Below are positions 1 through 8,191 of a stretch of 56,704 nucleotides of DNA, one piece after another. The notes under the pieces were generated by a model. It did no database searches and was not told the origin of the DNA. It saw only the letters and a list, made by a program, of their open reading frames with translations. Where the stretch lies: assembly GCA_964595455.1 (NCBI GenBank), contig CAZQQL010000007.1:1-56704 (forward strand), given 5' to 3'. The translations under genes were made by a program, and so were the position numbers. The DNA is from DAOUEG01 sp964595455 (lineage in GTDB: Bacteria; Chloroflexota; Dehalococcoidia; Dehalococcoidales; RBG-16-60-22). Position 1 is the first letter of the stretch. Every line of letters starts with the position of its first letter.

Positions 1-2
1 AC

Positions 3-677
3 CAGGAGCACATCGGCGAGTGGGTGGAGCCGTGGACGTATATCCGCCTCACGCATCTCAAGGACATCGGCTGGAACGGCCTCAAGGACGGCCCCGGGAC
101 ATCCATCTACCGGGTCGGGCCGCTGGCCCGTCTCAACGTGGCCTCCGGCATGGCGACACCGCTGGCGCAGAAAGAGTACGAGGACATGTTCGATACGCTC
201 GGCGGGAAACCGGCGGGGCACACACTGGCCTATCACTGGGCCAGGCTCATCGAAGCCCTGCAAGCGGCGGAGAACATGCAGCGCATCGCCAACGATCCCC
301 TGCTGACGAGCAAGGACATCCGCAACATGAAGCTCAACCTGAAAAAGGACGGTGTGGGGTGTATAGAAGCTGCGCGCGGGACGCTCATCCACCACTACCA
401 GACGGACGACCGCGGCATGATGACGAAGGCCAACCTGCTGGTAGCGACACAGCACAACGCCGCGCCGATCTGCCTTTCCGTCAAGAAGGCGGCCCAGGGC
501 TTCGTGAAGGGGCCGAACGTCAAGGAAGGCATGCTCAACATGGTGGAGATGGCGTTCCGGGCTTACGATCCCTGCCTGGCCTGCGCCACGCATTCCCTGC
601 CCGGCCAGATGCCTCTGGAGGTCAACATACGGGACCACAAAGGTGAGGTTATAGAGACGGTGCGCCGGAATATGTAG
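3..677 (+). CDS. NiFe hydrogenase large subunit, C-terminal part (5' truncated)
   Basis: The reading frame is open from the window edge, so only the last ~224 residues are present. The C-terminus carries the hallmark DPCLACATH motif (about residues 182-190 counted from the GTG at 24), whose two Cys supply half of the ligands of the NiFe centre. A 26-residue tail after the motif His is the part normally removed by a maturation endopeptidase. Sequence style and the Cys-x2-Cys-x2-His end fit group 3 (cofactor-coupled, Mvh/Vhu/Hox-like) large subunits, a family inference. The ligand position is Cys here, not Sec as in VhuU-type enzymes. The small subunit and the N-terminal Cys pair must lie upstream of the window. 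A terminator follows at 704. Confidence 0.88.
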   Translation, partial: QEHIGEWVEPWTYIRLTHLKDIGWNGLKDGPGTSIYRVGPLARLNVASGMATPLAQKEYEDMFDTLGGKPAGHTLAYHWARLIEALQAAENMQRIANDPLLTSKDIRNMKLNLKKDGVGCIEAARGTLIHHYQTDDRGMMTKANLLVATQHNAAPICLSVKKAAQGFVKGPNVKEGMLNMVEMAFRAYDPCLACATHSLPGQMPLEVNIRDHKGEVIETVRRNM

Positions 678-703
678 CAACGGTGACGCGACCTCACCGT
701 TAT

Positions 704-740
704 GCCCCCGATCCACTGATGGAGAGGGGGCTTTGTTTTT
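704..740 (+). terminator. Rho-independent terminator after the hydrogenase gene
   Basis: GCCCCC (704-709) pairs with GGGGGC (726-731). A TCCA/TGGA inner pair lies in the loop, and the tail is TTTGTTTTT (732-740). It sits 26 nt after the hydrogenase stop codon and separates it from trkH. Confidence 0.8.
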
Positions 741-809
741 CCGGCCACGGTCATTCCAGGTATCCAGTACCGCCGGGCGGCGCAGCGCAATGATACACCA
801 CCTTATGCG

Positions 810-837
810 TTTCAAAAACTCCCGGATAGGTTATAAT
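810..837 (+). promoter_or_regulatory. Candidate sigma-70-type promoter for trkHA
   Basis: A perfect TATAAT (832-837) lies 33 nt upstream of the trkH GTG start. The -35 region is weak (TTTCAA at 810-815, spacer 16). Confidence 0.45.
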
Positions 838-869
838 GGGGTCGGTTTAGAAAGGCTTGCTGGTTTATC

Positions 870-2318
870 GTGCGCGCATTGAGATATTCCGTACGGGCGG
901 CGCCGGTACTGAAATACCTGGGGCAGCTCAGCCTCATACTGGGGCTGCTCTCGTTCGTGCCGTTGATCGTTTCCCTGATCACGGGCAACTACGGGGTCTC
1001 ATTACGATATCTGGTTGTGGTTGCCGGCACCTTGATCGCGGGTTTCTTCCTGCAAAGGTTGCCGACTCCAAAGCGTATCCAGACGAACGAGGCCATGGTC
1101 ATTACCGCCCTTATTTTCCTCTTCGGCGCGCTGGTCATGGTCTGGCCCGTATCGGCCTCGGGGCTCACCTTTATCGACGCATTTTTTGAAACCACTTCAG
1201 CGGTGACAACGACCGGTCTGAGCGTTACGGCATCGGTTGAAGACAAGTCTTCGATATTCCTTTTTTCGCGTTCATGGATGCAATGGGTCGGAGGACTGGG
1301 CATCGTGATCCTCTCGGTGGCCACCATGATCAGGCCGGGCCTGGCAGCCAAGCGGATCGGGGACCTGGAAGATTATGAAGAAGACCTGGTCGGCAGTACG
1401 AGGTCCCATGCCCGGCGTGTCATAATCGTCTATTCGTCGTTGACCGTGTTTGGGATACTCGTTCTCGGAATACTGGGCACCGGGTGGTTCAACGGGGTCC
1501 TCTATGCTTTCTCAGCAGTATCCACCGGCGGTTTCTCGCCTCATAACCTGAGCCTGGCCGGTCTGGAGAGCATCTGGCAGCAAACTATGGTAGTAGTGCT
1601 GTCCGTGGCCGGAGCCATACCTCTCATCCTGTACTTCCGTTCTTTCAAAGAAGGTATCAGGATACTTCTTCGCGACAGGCAAGTGCAGTGGCTGTTCATC
1701 ATCGGGGCGCTTATCGGAATCATCATTGCCTGGTTTCTCTTTATCGACGGCCAAGATTGGTCCCAGGCCCTGAAGAACGGGTTTCTGAACGCTTTTTCCG
1801 CACAATCAACGGCGGGATTTGCGACCATGGATGTATCCGGGATGCCTGACGGCGCTAAGCTGACGCTCATCTTCTCCATGCTGCTGGGCGGCGGCGCAGG
1901 TTCCACCGCGGGAGGCATCAAGATACTGCGTCTGCTGATCATCGCTCAGGTGCTGTATGTCTTCTTGCAGCGGGCTGCCATGCCCAGGCAGGCCGTGGCC
2001 GAACCCTCCATAGGCAAACGCCGGCTGGAATCGGATGAAATCCAGAATGCCATGGGCATCGTGTTTGTGTACCTGGCGTGCATCACGGCATCCTGGCTGG
2101 TATTTGTCGGGATGGGACACAACGCACTGGATTCGCTTTTTGAAGTCGTCTCAGCGATCGGTACGGTGGGCTTATCATCCGGAATAACGTCCCCCGACCT
2201 GCATCCGGTGCTCAAGCTGGTATTATGTGCGGACATGCTGCTGGGGCGGCTGGAAATCATTGCATGGTTGATCTTAGTCTATCCGCGCACATGGATCGGA
2301 AGGAGAATGGCAGGATAA
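870..2318 (+). CDS. trkH: Potassium uptake protein, TrkH/KtrB family
   Basis: Channel-like membrane subunit of a Trk/Ktr potassium uptake system. The 482 residues contain four membrane-pore-membrane repeats. The four selectivity-filter loops are visible as TTTGLS (113-118), STGGFS (218-223), STAGFA (313-318) and GTVGLS (431-436), each with the central Gly that lines the filter. The GGIKILR element (349-354) after the third repeat is typical. The start is GTG at 870 with only a weak ribosome site. The stop is separated from trkA by a single base, so the pair is almost certainly cotranscribed and forms one transporter. It is full length with no sign of damage. Confidence 0.93.
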   Translation: MRALRYSVRAAPVLKYLGQLSLILGLLSFVPLIVSLITGNYGVSLRYLVVVAGTLIAGFFLQRLPTPKRIQTNEAMVITALIFLFGALVMVWPVSASGLTFIDAFFETTSAVTTTGLSVTASVEDKSSIFLFSRSWMQWVGGLGIVILSVATMIRPGLAAKRIGDLEDYEEDLVGSTRSHARRVIIVYSSLTVFGILVLGILGTGWFNGVLYAFSAVSTGGFSPHNLSLAGLESIWQQTMVVVLSVAGAIPLILYFRSFKEGIRILLRDRQVQWLFIIGALIGIIIAWFLFIDGQDWSQALKNGFLNAFSAQSTAGFATMDVSGMPDGAKLTLIFSMLLGGGAGSTAGGIKILRLLIIAQVLYVFLQRAAMPRQAVAEPSIGKRRLESDEIQNAMGIVFVYLACITASWLVFVGMGHNALDSLFEVVSAIGTVGLSSGITSPDLHPVLKLVLCADMLLGRLEIIAWLILVYPRTWIGRRMAG

Positions 2319-2319
2319 T

Positions 2320-3018
2320 ATGAGAATCGTTTTTTCAGGAGCCAGTCCGTTGACCGTTGTCACCGCCAGGGAACTCATGAAACAGGGGCATGAGATCATC
2401 ATCATCGAAATAGATAAAGAGAAAATCGACGAATACTCGGAAGAACTGGATTGCAGTTTTCTCCAAGGCGATTCAGCCAAACCGGCGACCCTGAGCCAGG
2501 TGGACCCTAAAAGCTGCGATATCCTTTTCTGCCTGACGAACAGCGACCAGATAAACATCATCACCTCGCTGCTGGGACGCTCGATGGGATTCAAGCGAGT
2601 TATCACCAACATTGAAAACACGAGCCTGGAACAATTATGCCGTGAAATAGGCCTCGAGGACACCATTATTCCGGTGTGGACCGTGAGCCGCCAACTGGTT
2701 GATATCGTGCGTGGAATCGATAATGTGAACCTGTCATCACTGCTGAAGGGAGATGCCAGGTTTTTTATCAGCACGGTAGGAGAGCAAGATGCGGGCAACA
2801 TCGATGAACTGAAACTACCCAGAGATGCAAGGGTGATTTTTTATTATCGTGAGGGTAACTTCAAATTTGTGGAACAGGATACCAAATTGCGCAAGGATGA
2901 CCAGATAGTTATCCTGACCGGCAGCAAGAGCATACCTGAACTGAACGACCGCTGGTACCCGAAAGTCAATAATAACGGCGAGGCAAAAAGACCCAGGAAA
3001 TACAGGAACGGCTATTGA
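2320..3018 (+). CDS. trkA: Trk potassium uptake regulatory protein TrkA (RCK), degenerate Gly motif
   Basis: Cytoplasmic gating subunit that binds nucleotide and controls TrkH. It has an N-terminal RCK-N Rossmann fold (about 1-120) followed by an RCK-C domain (about 130-215). The acidic end of beta-2 is present (IIIIEIDKEK, about 27-36), as is the DILFCLTNSD strand-helix. The nucleotide-binding loop, normally G-x-G-x-x-G, reads GASPLT after the first strand, so two of the three glycines are missing. The C-terminus is basic (KRPRKYRNGY). It lies one base after trkH. The role is secure from context, but nucleotide binding may be altered. Confidence 0.88.
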   Translation: MRIVFSGASPLTVVTARELMKQGHEIIIIEIDKEKIDEYSEELDCSFLQGDSAKPATLSQVDPKSCDILFCLTNSDQINIITSLLGRSMGFKRVITNIENTSLEQLCREIGLEDTIIPVWTVSRQLVDIVRGIDNVNLSSLLKGDARFFISTVGEQDAGNIDELKLPRDARVIFYYREGNFKFVEQDTKLRKDDQIVILTGSKSIPELNDRWYPKVNNNGEAKRPRKYRNGY

Positions 3019-3089
3019 GGACGATAGTGAAGATAGCAGCCAATTCAAGTTCCGAGCTTTATGTAAATCAGACTACCCTGCTTTTCTCA

Positions 3090-3098
3090 TGTTATAAT
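3090..3098 (+). promoter_or_regulatory. Extended -10 promoter for the double-cupin gene
   Basis: TG-T-TATAAT (3090-3098) is an extended -10 element, 34 nt before the ATG at 3133. No convincing -35 box is seen, which is tolerable for an extended -10. Confidence 0.5.
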
Positions 3099-3132
3099 TA
3101 CGCCGTTAGCGGCAATATTGAGAGGTGAACCG

Positions 3133-4062
3133 ATGAGCGCCATGAAATTCCGGAACAACATCGTTACCGATGCCCGTCACTGGCCGGCGACGGTCAAGAA
3201 GAACGGCAGCGCGGACCTGGAGAAGCTGAAAGGCATCGAATATACACACCTGATGAACGCGGACGCCAACCGGGTACCGGGTTTCTTCTGTGTCGATAGC
3301 TACTGGCTGTGGAAGGGGACCTCGGATAAGCCGGTGGAAGTACCTCATACCCACGATTTCAGCGAGGTCATTGCTTTTGTGGGGTCGAACGAGGATGACC
3401 CGCACGACCTCGGGGGTGAAATAACCATATGGCTGGACGATGACAAGCACGTGATCAACCGGTCAAGCCTCATCTTCCTGCCGCCCGGCACGCGCCATTG
3501 TCCGATTGTATTCAACCGGATCGAGCGGCCGGTGTTCTTCGTGACGATAGCGCCCACGGATGTTTACAGCCGGAAAGCGGTGGGGGACGCGGCTGTCTCC
3601 ACAGCTCCTAAGGACGGCGACAAACCGCGGTACAGCATCATTACGAAGACCAAGGAAAAAGCCCCGGAAGACAAAAAACCCGCAGCCCCGCCGCCGCCGA
3701 GAACGAGCCGGGGCGCCGCGGTGCTCCACCTGGAGGATGACATGGTACCGGGGTCCTTCTACGTCGATTTCGTCTGGGTGTACGAAGGGACAGGGCAGGC
3801 CCCGCCTCCCGCTCACGACCACGAGTGGCCGGAACTGCTGGCCATGGCCGGCTGTGACCCCGAACATCCGCATGATCTCAGCGGGCTGATGACCATGGAA
3901 CTTGAGGGAGAGGTCTACGAGGAGAGAAAGAGCAATATGGTATGCATCCCCGGCCATGTCAAGCATTGCCCGTGGAAGTACCTCGATTTCAAGAAACCGG
4001 CGCTGATATTCACGGCCAGTCCTTCTTCACTGTACTACAGTTCCGCGGAAGACCACTGGTAG
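3133..4062 (+). CDS. Tandem double-cupin protein
   Basis: 309 residues with two similar cupin-like halves (about 35-150 and 195-305), joined by a Lys/Pro-rich linker (KKPAAPPPPRTS region). Each half has the same order of marks: a VPGxFxVD strand, a His-rich HTHDFSE or HDHEWPE segment (candidate metal ligands), a PHDLxG turn and a late PGxxxHCP motif. Substrate and reaction are unknown. The second half has lost part of the negatively charged middle strand. ATG 3133 is chosen over the in-frame TTG at 3118 because AGAGGTG lies 5 nt upstream. The single-domain cupin at 31030-31479 is a clear relative (same HDLGGE/RDLGGE and PxGxxH elements). Confidence 0.75.
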   Translation: MSAMKFRNNIVTDARHWPATVKKNGSADLEKLKGIEYTHLMNADANRVPGFFCVDSYWLWKGTSDKPVEVPHTHDFSEVIAFVGSNEDDPHDLGGEITIWLDDDKHVINRSSLIFLPPGTRHCPIVFNRIERPVFFVTIAPTDVYSRKAVGDAAVSTAPKDGDKPRYSIITKTKEKAPEDKKPAAPPPPRTSRGAAVLHLEDDMVPGSFYVDFVWVYEGTGQAPPPAHDHEWPELLAMAGCDPEHPHDLSGLMTMELEGEVYEERKSNMVCIPGHVKHCPWKYLDFKKPALIFTASPSSLYYSSAEDHW

Positions 4063-4090
4063 GAACTCTCTTTTTCAACTACGTGACAAT

Positions 4091-4125
4091 AAAAACCCCT
4101 CTCCGTGGGGAGAGGGGTTTTGTTT
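4091..4125 (+). terminator. Rho-independent terminator after the double cupin
   Basis: An 11-bp stem, AACCCCTCTCC (4094-4104) with GGAGAGGGGTT (4109-4119), has a GTGG loop and a TTTTGTTTT tail. Confidence 0.88.
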
Positions 4126-4244
4126 TCAGGTGAATCCTTTACCAATAATTGGGGTTATTATCGTTTCCCGGTATCATTTATTGTGATAAAACCAAAACAG
4201 ACATGCCTGAACAACGACCCAGGCAGAAAACGGGAGTAGTTGAG

Positions 4245-4844
4245 ATGGTCACACCCTGGCAGAAGCCGGCGATAGAGAGCAGCAACACGCAGAGCATCAT
4301 CCGGGAATACATGGAAAAGATGACGTCCGCCCTGGACAGTGAGTCCGCGCGGTTGAAGGAACAGGCCGAGCAGGACGCCGAACGCATTATCGCGGAGGCC
4401 AGGGAAGAGGCGGAGAGCATCATCGCCCAGGCGAAACAGCGGGCACAACAGGAATCGAACGACGTCATGAACCGGCTCAAGCAGGATGCCGAGCGGCTGC
4501 TGGAAGAATCCCGGGAGAAGGCGGTCAACGAGGGCAGGCAGAAGGCAGAAGATATCATCCGGGAAGCGCGGGAAAAAGCAGCCGGCATCATTACAGACCT
4601 CATCGACCGCGGCATCAACAAGATAGAAGCCGAGCTTATCCGGACCGTGCTATCCGCGAAAACCATGCTGGAAGATGAGAAATCGAAACTGTGCAATGAA
4701 GCTGGAAAAGAAGAAATTATTGTCGAGAAACAAGCTTCCGAGCCGGGCGGGATAGATATTCTCCGTCCCATGGCTAAAGCCGAGAACACCACCCGGACTC
4801 TCGTGCGGCCGATGCCGGGGATTTCCGTGCATGTGAAAGCTTAG
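4245..4844 (+). CDS. Coiled-coil protein resembling ATP-synthase b/E or DivIVA stalks
   Basis: 199 residues, mostly one long charged alpha-helix. From about residue 20 to 140 it has repeats of the type A-E-x-I-I-A-E-A-R-E-E-A, as in the peripheral-stalk subunits of F/V-type ATPases and in DivIVA-like scaffold proteins. The C-terminal ~50 residues are not coiled coil (LRPMAKAENTTRTLVRPMPG region) and may be a small folded or docking segment. There is no membrane segment and no ATPase gene nearby, so an ATPase role is unsupported; a scaffold role is equally possible. ATG 4245 is chosen because GGGAG lies 8 nt upstream; in-frame starts at 4149 and 4203 lack a ribosome site. It is a monocistronic unit between two terminators. 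Confidence 0.6.
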   Translation: MVTPWQKPAIESSNTQSIIREYMEKMTSALDSESARLKEQAEQDAERIIAEAREEAESIIAQAKQRAQQESNDVMNRLKQDAERLLEESREKAVNEGRQKAEDIIREAREKAAGIITDLIDRGINKIEAELIRTVLSAKTMLEDEKSKLCNEAGKEEIIVEKQASEPGGIDILRPMAKAENTTRTLVRPMPGISVHVKA

Positions 4845-4876
4845 CCGGCGCCTTATTGCTCAGGTTCGACATTTCA

Positions 4877-4910
4877 AAAACCCCCTCTTTTGTGAGGGGG
4901 TTTTGTTTTG
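4877..4910 (+). terminator. Rho-independent terminator after the coiled-coil gene
   Basis: AAAACCCCCTC pairs with GAGGGGGTTTT across a short T-rich loop, followed by TTTTGTTTT. It lies about 35 nt after the stop codon. Confidence 0.85.
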
Positions 4911-5007
4911 GAGATGCGCGCCCGGTTATAAAAGTAGATACAATCATTGCGAGCGCAGCCGTTGATATGTGACGTTACATCATTGTACAGTGGGCAAGAG
5001 GTAAGAC

Positions 5008-5220
5008 GTGGATATAGAAGAACTTGAAAAGAAAATTGAACAATATCAACAGGAAAACGCCGTAACCATCAAGAGGTCCAGGTCTATCATACTGGGATGG
5101 GTATTCGTCGGGATGGCGGTGCTTGCCGTGGGGATCGGGCTTGAGTACATGCCAATAAACTTCATCGTGGCGGGCGTTCTTGTCCTGATGGCGGTTGTGT
5201 CATTTATCGATCTTTTGTAA
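5008..5220 (+). CDS. Small two-helix membrane protein
   Basis: 70 residues, unrecognised family. The N-terminal ~24 residues are a charged amphipathic helix (MDIEELEKKIEQYQQ...). Two hydrophobic segments follow (about 26-45 and 49-69) with a very short turn containing EYMP. The start is GTG at 5008 with AGAGGT 5 nt upstream. The hairpin topology with a cytosolic coiled-coil handle suggests an accessory or scaffolding membrane protein, but no function can be assigned. It is monocistronic and converges on the histidine kinase gene. Confidence 0.65.
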   Translation: MDIEELEKKIEQYQQENAVTIKRSRSIILGWVFVGMAVLAVGIGLEYMPINFIVAGVLVLMAVVSFIDLL

Positions 5221-5351
5221 GTTAGTTCAGGCTTTTTCCGCCCTGTAGAAAGTGGTTGCATGGAACCACGAGTGGCCTGAATCGGCGGGCGCCTCAGGCG
5301 GGGCCCGCCCTGCAAGAACTGCTGCCCACGAATGAAGTTCAGTACTATTTC

Positions 5352-6971
5352 TTACCCCGACACCCGCACTGTGACCGTCGTGCCCTCGCCGGGGGCGCTC
5401 GTTATCTCGAACGTACCGCCGATGAGTTCCGCCCGCTCCTGCATGCCGAGCAATCCGAGCTTACTTTCTCCGTTGGCATCGCTGTTCCGTTGGGCGGTAT
5501 CGAAACCCTTGCCATTGTCTTTGACGGTTACCTTGATACGGTCATCGTGGAAAGACACCCTGACTGAAGCTTCGGTGGCTTCGGCGTGCTTGCGGACGTT
5601 GGTGAGGGCCTCCTGGACGACGCGGAAGAGGGAAAGCTCGGTCTCGGCGTCGAGCTGGTGCTGTTTGCCGGATGTCTTGACCGTGACTTCGATGCCGAAG
5701 TTGTTCTGCAGTTCCTGGGCCAGCCATTTGAGCGCCGGGATCAAACCGAGGTCATCGAGGATGGAAGGCCGGAGTTCCTGGCTGAAGCGGCGCACGCTCT
5801 TCGCCAGTTCGCGGACTTCTTCGCGGACCTCGGCGACGGTCAAACCGGACTCACTGCCGCCCAGTTCTTCCAGGTGCCGTGCGACGACAACGAGCGACTG
5901 CAGGGTGTCGTCGTGGAGCTCCCGCGCGATCCGTTTGCGCTCGTCCTCCTGGGCGCGGGAGATGGCCCTGGCATACGAGCGCAAGTTGTCCTGGATGGTC
6001 CGCTCCTTGGCGATGTTATCATCCGCCGTCTGCTTGAGCCTGTCGATATAAGACTGGAGGTCCGCCGCCATGCGGTTAAACGCCATAGCCAGGTCGCCGA
6101 GTTCGTCGCGACTGGACACCGGCAGCCGGTAATCCAGGTTACCCTGCCCGATCTGCCCGGCGCCGTGGCTGAGGGAGAGGACCGGCCGGGTCAGCGTACG
6201 AGAGATAACGAGCACAAGGCCCATGACGACGGCGACAAGGGCGCCGAATGCGATGAGCAGAGCGCTCTGGGTCGATTTGACCTGATTATCGATAAAGCTG
6301 GTGCTCTCCTCGATGGCCCCGACGATGTTCTGCCGGGTCTGTTCCGCCGGGCTGGAGAATTCTTCAATGTAGGTGGTGGCCCAGAGGGTCAGCGATATAT
6401 AGCCGTCCGCGTTGACCGGCGAGATAGCGGCATACTTTTCCGTGATGCTCCCGTCCACTTCCTGCCAATCGTAATAGCCGGCCACCGGGCCATCCTGTGA
6501 GTCCTCGATGAGTTGCCAGAAGGTGGGCAGGGTTTCCCGGAGCGGGGAGATGTCCTTTTCCTGGCCGGGGAACCGGTGGATGATGATGACGGTGTTGGCG
6601 GGGTCGATGAGTGTAGTATATCCGGTCACACCGACGGACTGGACGATGATGGCGCGCAGGGCTTCGTCCGCTCTCATCTCCTCCACGGTCATGACAGGAC
6701 GAGAAGCCAGGTACATTTCCACCTGGCGAGCGACGTCATTGGCCTTCTGGGTAATGACGGACTCGCCGAGCCGTGTCAGGGATTCGGTGCTGTCCTCAAT
6801 CGCGGCGTTGCCAAGGTCGGTGCTCGTCTGGAGGGCGTAGTCGCCGAGACCGGAAATATCCGAGAAAGCGATATAGAGGATGACCGACATGGCGACGATG
6901 GTAAGAACAAGAAACGGGACCAGTATCTTGGTAGTGATGCTCCAGGTGGACCAGGAGAACAGCTTTTTCAC
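5352..6971 (-). CDS. NarL-type sensor histidine kinase with extracellular Cache-like domain
   Basis: 539 residues. TM1 (about 14-36), an extracellular sensor of ~200 residues, TM2 (about 236-257), HAMP (258-312), HisKA_3 dimerisation helix with the phosphoacceptor His353 in RELHDDTLQ, then a HATPase domain with N-box EALTNVRKHA, G1 DNGKGFD and G2 GLLGM. The sensor part has Cache-type marks: a long first helix, YYDW, and a turn around ISPV. It would autophosphorylate and transfer phosphate to the response regulator encoded 24 nt upstream. The ligand is unknown. Divergence of this pair from an acetate-transporter unit makes a small carboxylate a reasonable guess (inference). Confidence 0.9.
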   Translation of the reverse strand: MKKLFSWSTWSITTKILVPFLVLTIVAMSVILYIAFSDISGLGDYALQTSTDLGNAAIEDSTESLTRLGESVITQKANDVARQVEMYLASRPVMTVEEMRADEALRAIIVQSVGVTGYTTLIDPANTVIIIHRFPGQEKDISPLRETLPTFWQLIEDSQDGPVAGYYDWQEVDGSITEKYAAISPVNADGYISLTLWATTYIEEFSSPAEQTRQNIVGAIEESTSFIDNQVKSTQSALLIAFGALVAVVMGLVLVISRTLTRPVLSLSHGAGQIGQGNLDYRLPVSSRDELGDLAMAFNRMAADLQSYIDRLKQTADDNIAKERTIQDNLRSYARAISRAQEDERKRIARELHDDTLQSLVVVARHLEELGGSESGLTVAEVREEVRELAKSVRRFSQELRPSILDDLGLIPALKWLAQELQNNFGIEVTVKTSGKQHQLDAETELSLFRVVQEALTNVRKHAEATEASVRVSFHDDRIKVTVKDNGKGFDTAQRNSDANGESKLGLLGMQERAELIGGTFEITSAPGEGTTVTVRVSG

Positions 6972-6995
6972 GCGCGCCCCTTACTATATTTCCAA

Positions 6996-7664
6996 TCAGC
7001 CGAGGTCGGTGAAGGACAGCCAGCCTTTCTTGACGCTCTGGAAGATGGCCTCGGTGCGGGAGCCGACGTTCAGTTTGTTGAACATGATATTCAGGTGACG
7101 CTGGACGGTGCGGATACTGATGCAAAGGCTGTCTGCGATCTCCTTGTTGGTCATGCCCTTGGCGGCAAGCTGGAGGACTTCATGTTCGCGGGGGCTCAGT
7201 TCGATCTCCTGGGAATCTTCACCGTGGGTTTCCTTTTCCCCGATCACGGCGCGCTGGATCACCTTACGGGTGATGGAGGGATGGAGGACGGGTTCGCCGC
7301 TGTGGACGAGCCTGACCGCTTCCACGAGTTCCTGGGCGGGAGCGTCCTTGAGCAGGTAGCCGGCCGCGCCGGCCTCCAGCAGGGCGAAGACATATTCATC
7401 ATTGTCATAAGCGGTGAGGATGAGGATGGCGGTGGCTGGCTGGCTGGCCTTGGCCTTGCGGGTCAGTTCGATGCCGCTCATACGGGGCATGGAGATATCG
7501 ACGATGGCGACATCCGGAGTAAATTCGTTAATCAGGCGCAGGGCTTCTTCGCCGTCGGCGGCTTCTCCAACGAGGTCCATGTCCGGTTCGCGTTCAAGGA
7601 GACGACGTGTCCCTTCGCGGACCACGGCATGGTCATCAGCAACGATAATCGTTATCTTGTCCAT
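6996..7664 (-). CDS. NarL/FixJ-family response regulator
   Basis: 222 residues. The receiver domain (1-120) has acidic residues D10/D11, phosphoacceptor D56 in AIVDISMP, the conserved Thr in LILTAYD and Lys in YLLKDA. A LuxR-type HTH (about 153-215) has the signature LSPREHEVLQLAAKGMTNKE. A strong ribosome site (GGGAGGGAGAC) precedes ATG 7664. It is the first gene of a two-gene unit with the kinase. The upstream region is shared with the divergent microprotein-SatP unit, so this regulator may control both directions. Confidence 0.93.
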   Translation of the reverse strand: MDKITIIVADDHAVVREGTRRLLEREPDMDLVGEAADGEEALRLINEFTPDVAIVDISMPRMSGIELTRKAKASQPATAILILTAYDNDEYVFALLEAGAAGYLLKDAPAQELVEAVRLVHSGEPVLHPSITRKVIQRAVIGEKETHGEDSQEIELSPREHEVLQLAAKGMTNKEIADSLCISIRTVQRHLNIMFNKLNVGSRTEAIFQSVKKGWLSFTDLG

Positions 7665-7772
7665 GTCTCCCTCCCAGATTGAGTATAAACCCAGAAGGTG
7701 TAAAGCATCAATATTTGCGGAACATAGAGGTATTAATTCCCAAGCCTGCTAACGAGGCTAAAACCACCGACA

Positions 7773-7805
7773 TGACAGTTTATGCCAACACTGTTGGGTA
7801 TGTCA
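7773..7805. promoter_or_regulatory. Nested inverted repeats in the divergent intergenic region
   Basis: CCAACA-C-TGTTGG (7785-7797) is a perfect 6-bp-arm palindrome. It is flanked by TGACA (7773-7777) and TGTCA (7801-7805), a second inverted pair. It lies between the two-component genes (start 7664, minus) and the microprotein gene (start 7908, plus), a natural place for a regulator site. Function is inferred from position only. Confidence 0.35.
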
Positions 7806-7907
7806 CGCCACAGGAATGGGCTATCTTGCGGAATTTTCTTTACCGGACATCCTTTACCATGATAGTAGATGCCCCAACCAGTTAAAACCAAGTGAGGAGG
7901 AAACACA

Positions 7908-8060
7908 ATGAACGCCATCGAAATCATCGCCTTTTCCGTAGCCAGTCTAGTCTGTCTCCTGCCCGGCCTGATGGCCTGGAACCACTTCTTCGGCGGAGAA
8001 AAGAAGGCTGAGAACAAGAAAGTCGCCCTCCGAACGAGGACAGTTGCCAGCAAGGCATAA
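7908..8060 (+). CDS. 50-residue single-pass membrane microprotein
   Basis: A complete small ORF, ATG 7908 to TAA 8058-8060, with a strong ribosome site (GAGGAGG, 7894-7900). The product is a hydrophobic N-terminal helix (about residues 3-27: IEIIAFSVASLVCLLPGLMAW) followed by a short basic, cytosolic-type tail rich in Lys/Arg. The family is not recognised. It precedes the acetate-transporter gene by 131 nt in the same orientation with a large hairpin in between. This resembles small regulatory or assembly subunits of transporters, which is an inference. The ribosome site plus intact hydrophobic segment are the grounds for calling it real. Confidence 0.6.
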   Translation: MNAIEIIAFSVASLVCLLPGLMAWNHFFGGEKKAENKKVALRTRTVASKA

Positions 8061-8090
8061 GTTACATCAATTTAATGTAGTATCCGGATA

Positions 8091-8134
8091 GTGGTGGGTC
8101 TGAGGGATTCCATGTTCCTACTCAGTCCCACCAC
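8091..8134 (+). promoter_or_regulatory. Long hairpin between microprotein and transporter genes
   Basis: GTGGTGGGTCTGAG (8091-8104) is complementary to CTCAGTCCCACCAC (8121-8134) except for one T-T mismatch, around a 16-nt loop. Only a weak T-rich stretch follows (GTTTAT), so it is not a textbook terminator. It may be a partial attenuator or an mRNA processing/stability element giving different levels of the two products. Confidence 0.5.
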
Positions 8135-8191
8135 GTTTATGTAGGGGATAAACAAGAGAAGAAAGGTCACAATTCCAGTCAGGGAGGATAC

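Noticed and set aside
3..677. Selenocysteine in the hydrogenase large subunit
   Set aside because: The C-terminal motif is DPCLAC with ordinary Cys codons and no in-frame TGA.
5586..6500. Long plus-strand ORF opposite the histidine kinase
   Set aside because: It is antisense to a clear kinase gene, with no ribosome site and no protein-like motifs; it arises from GC-rich codon use. The same applies to other long antisense ORFs, for example 6513-7682 and 46469-47824.
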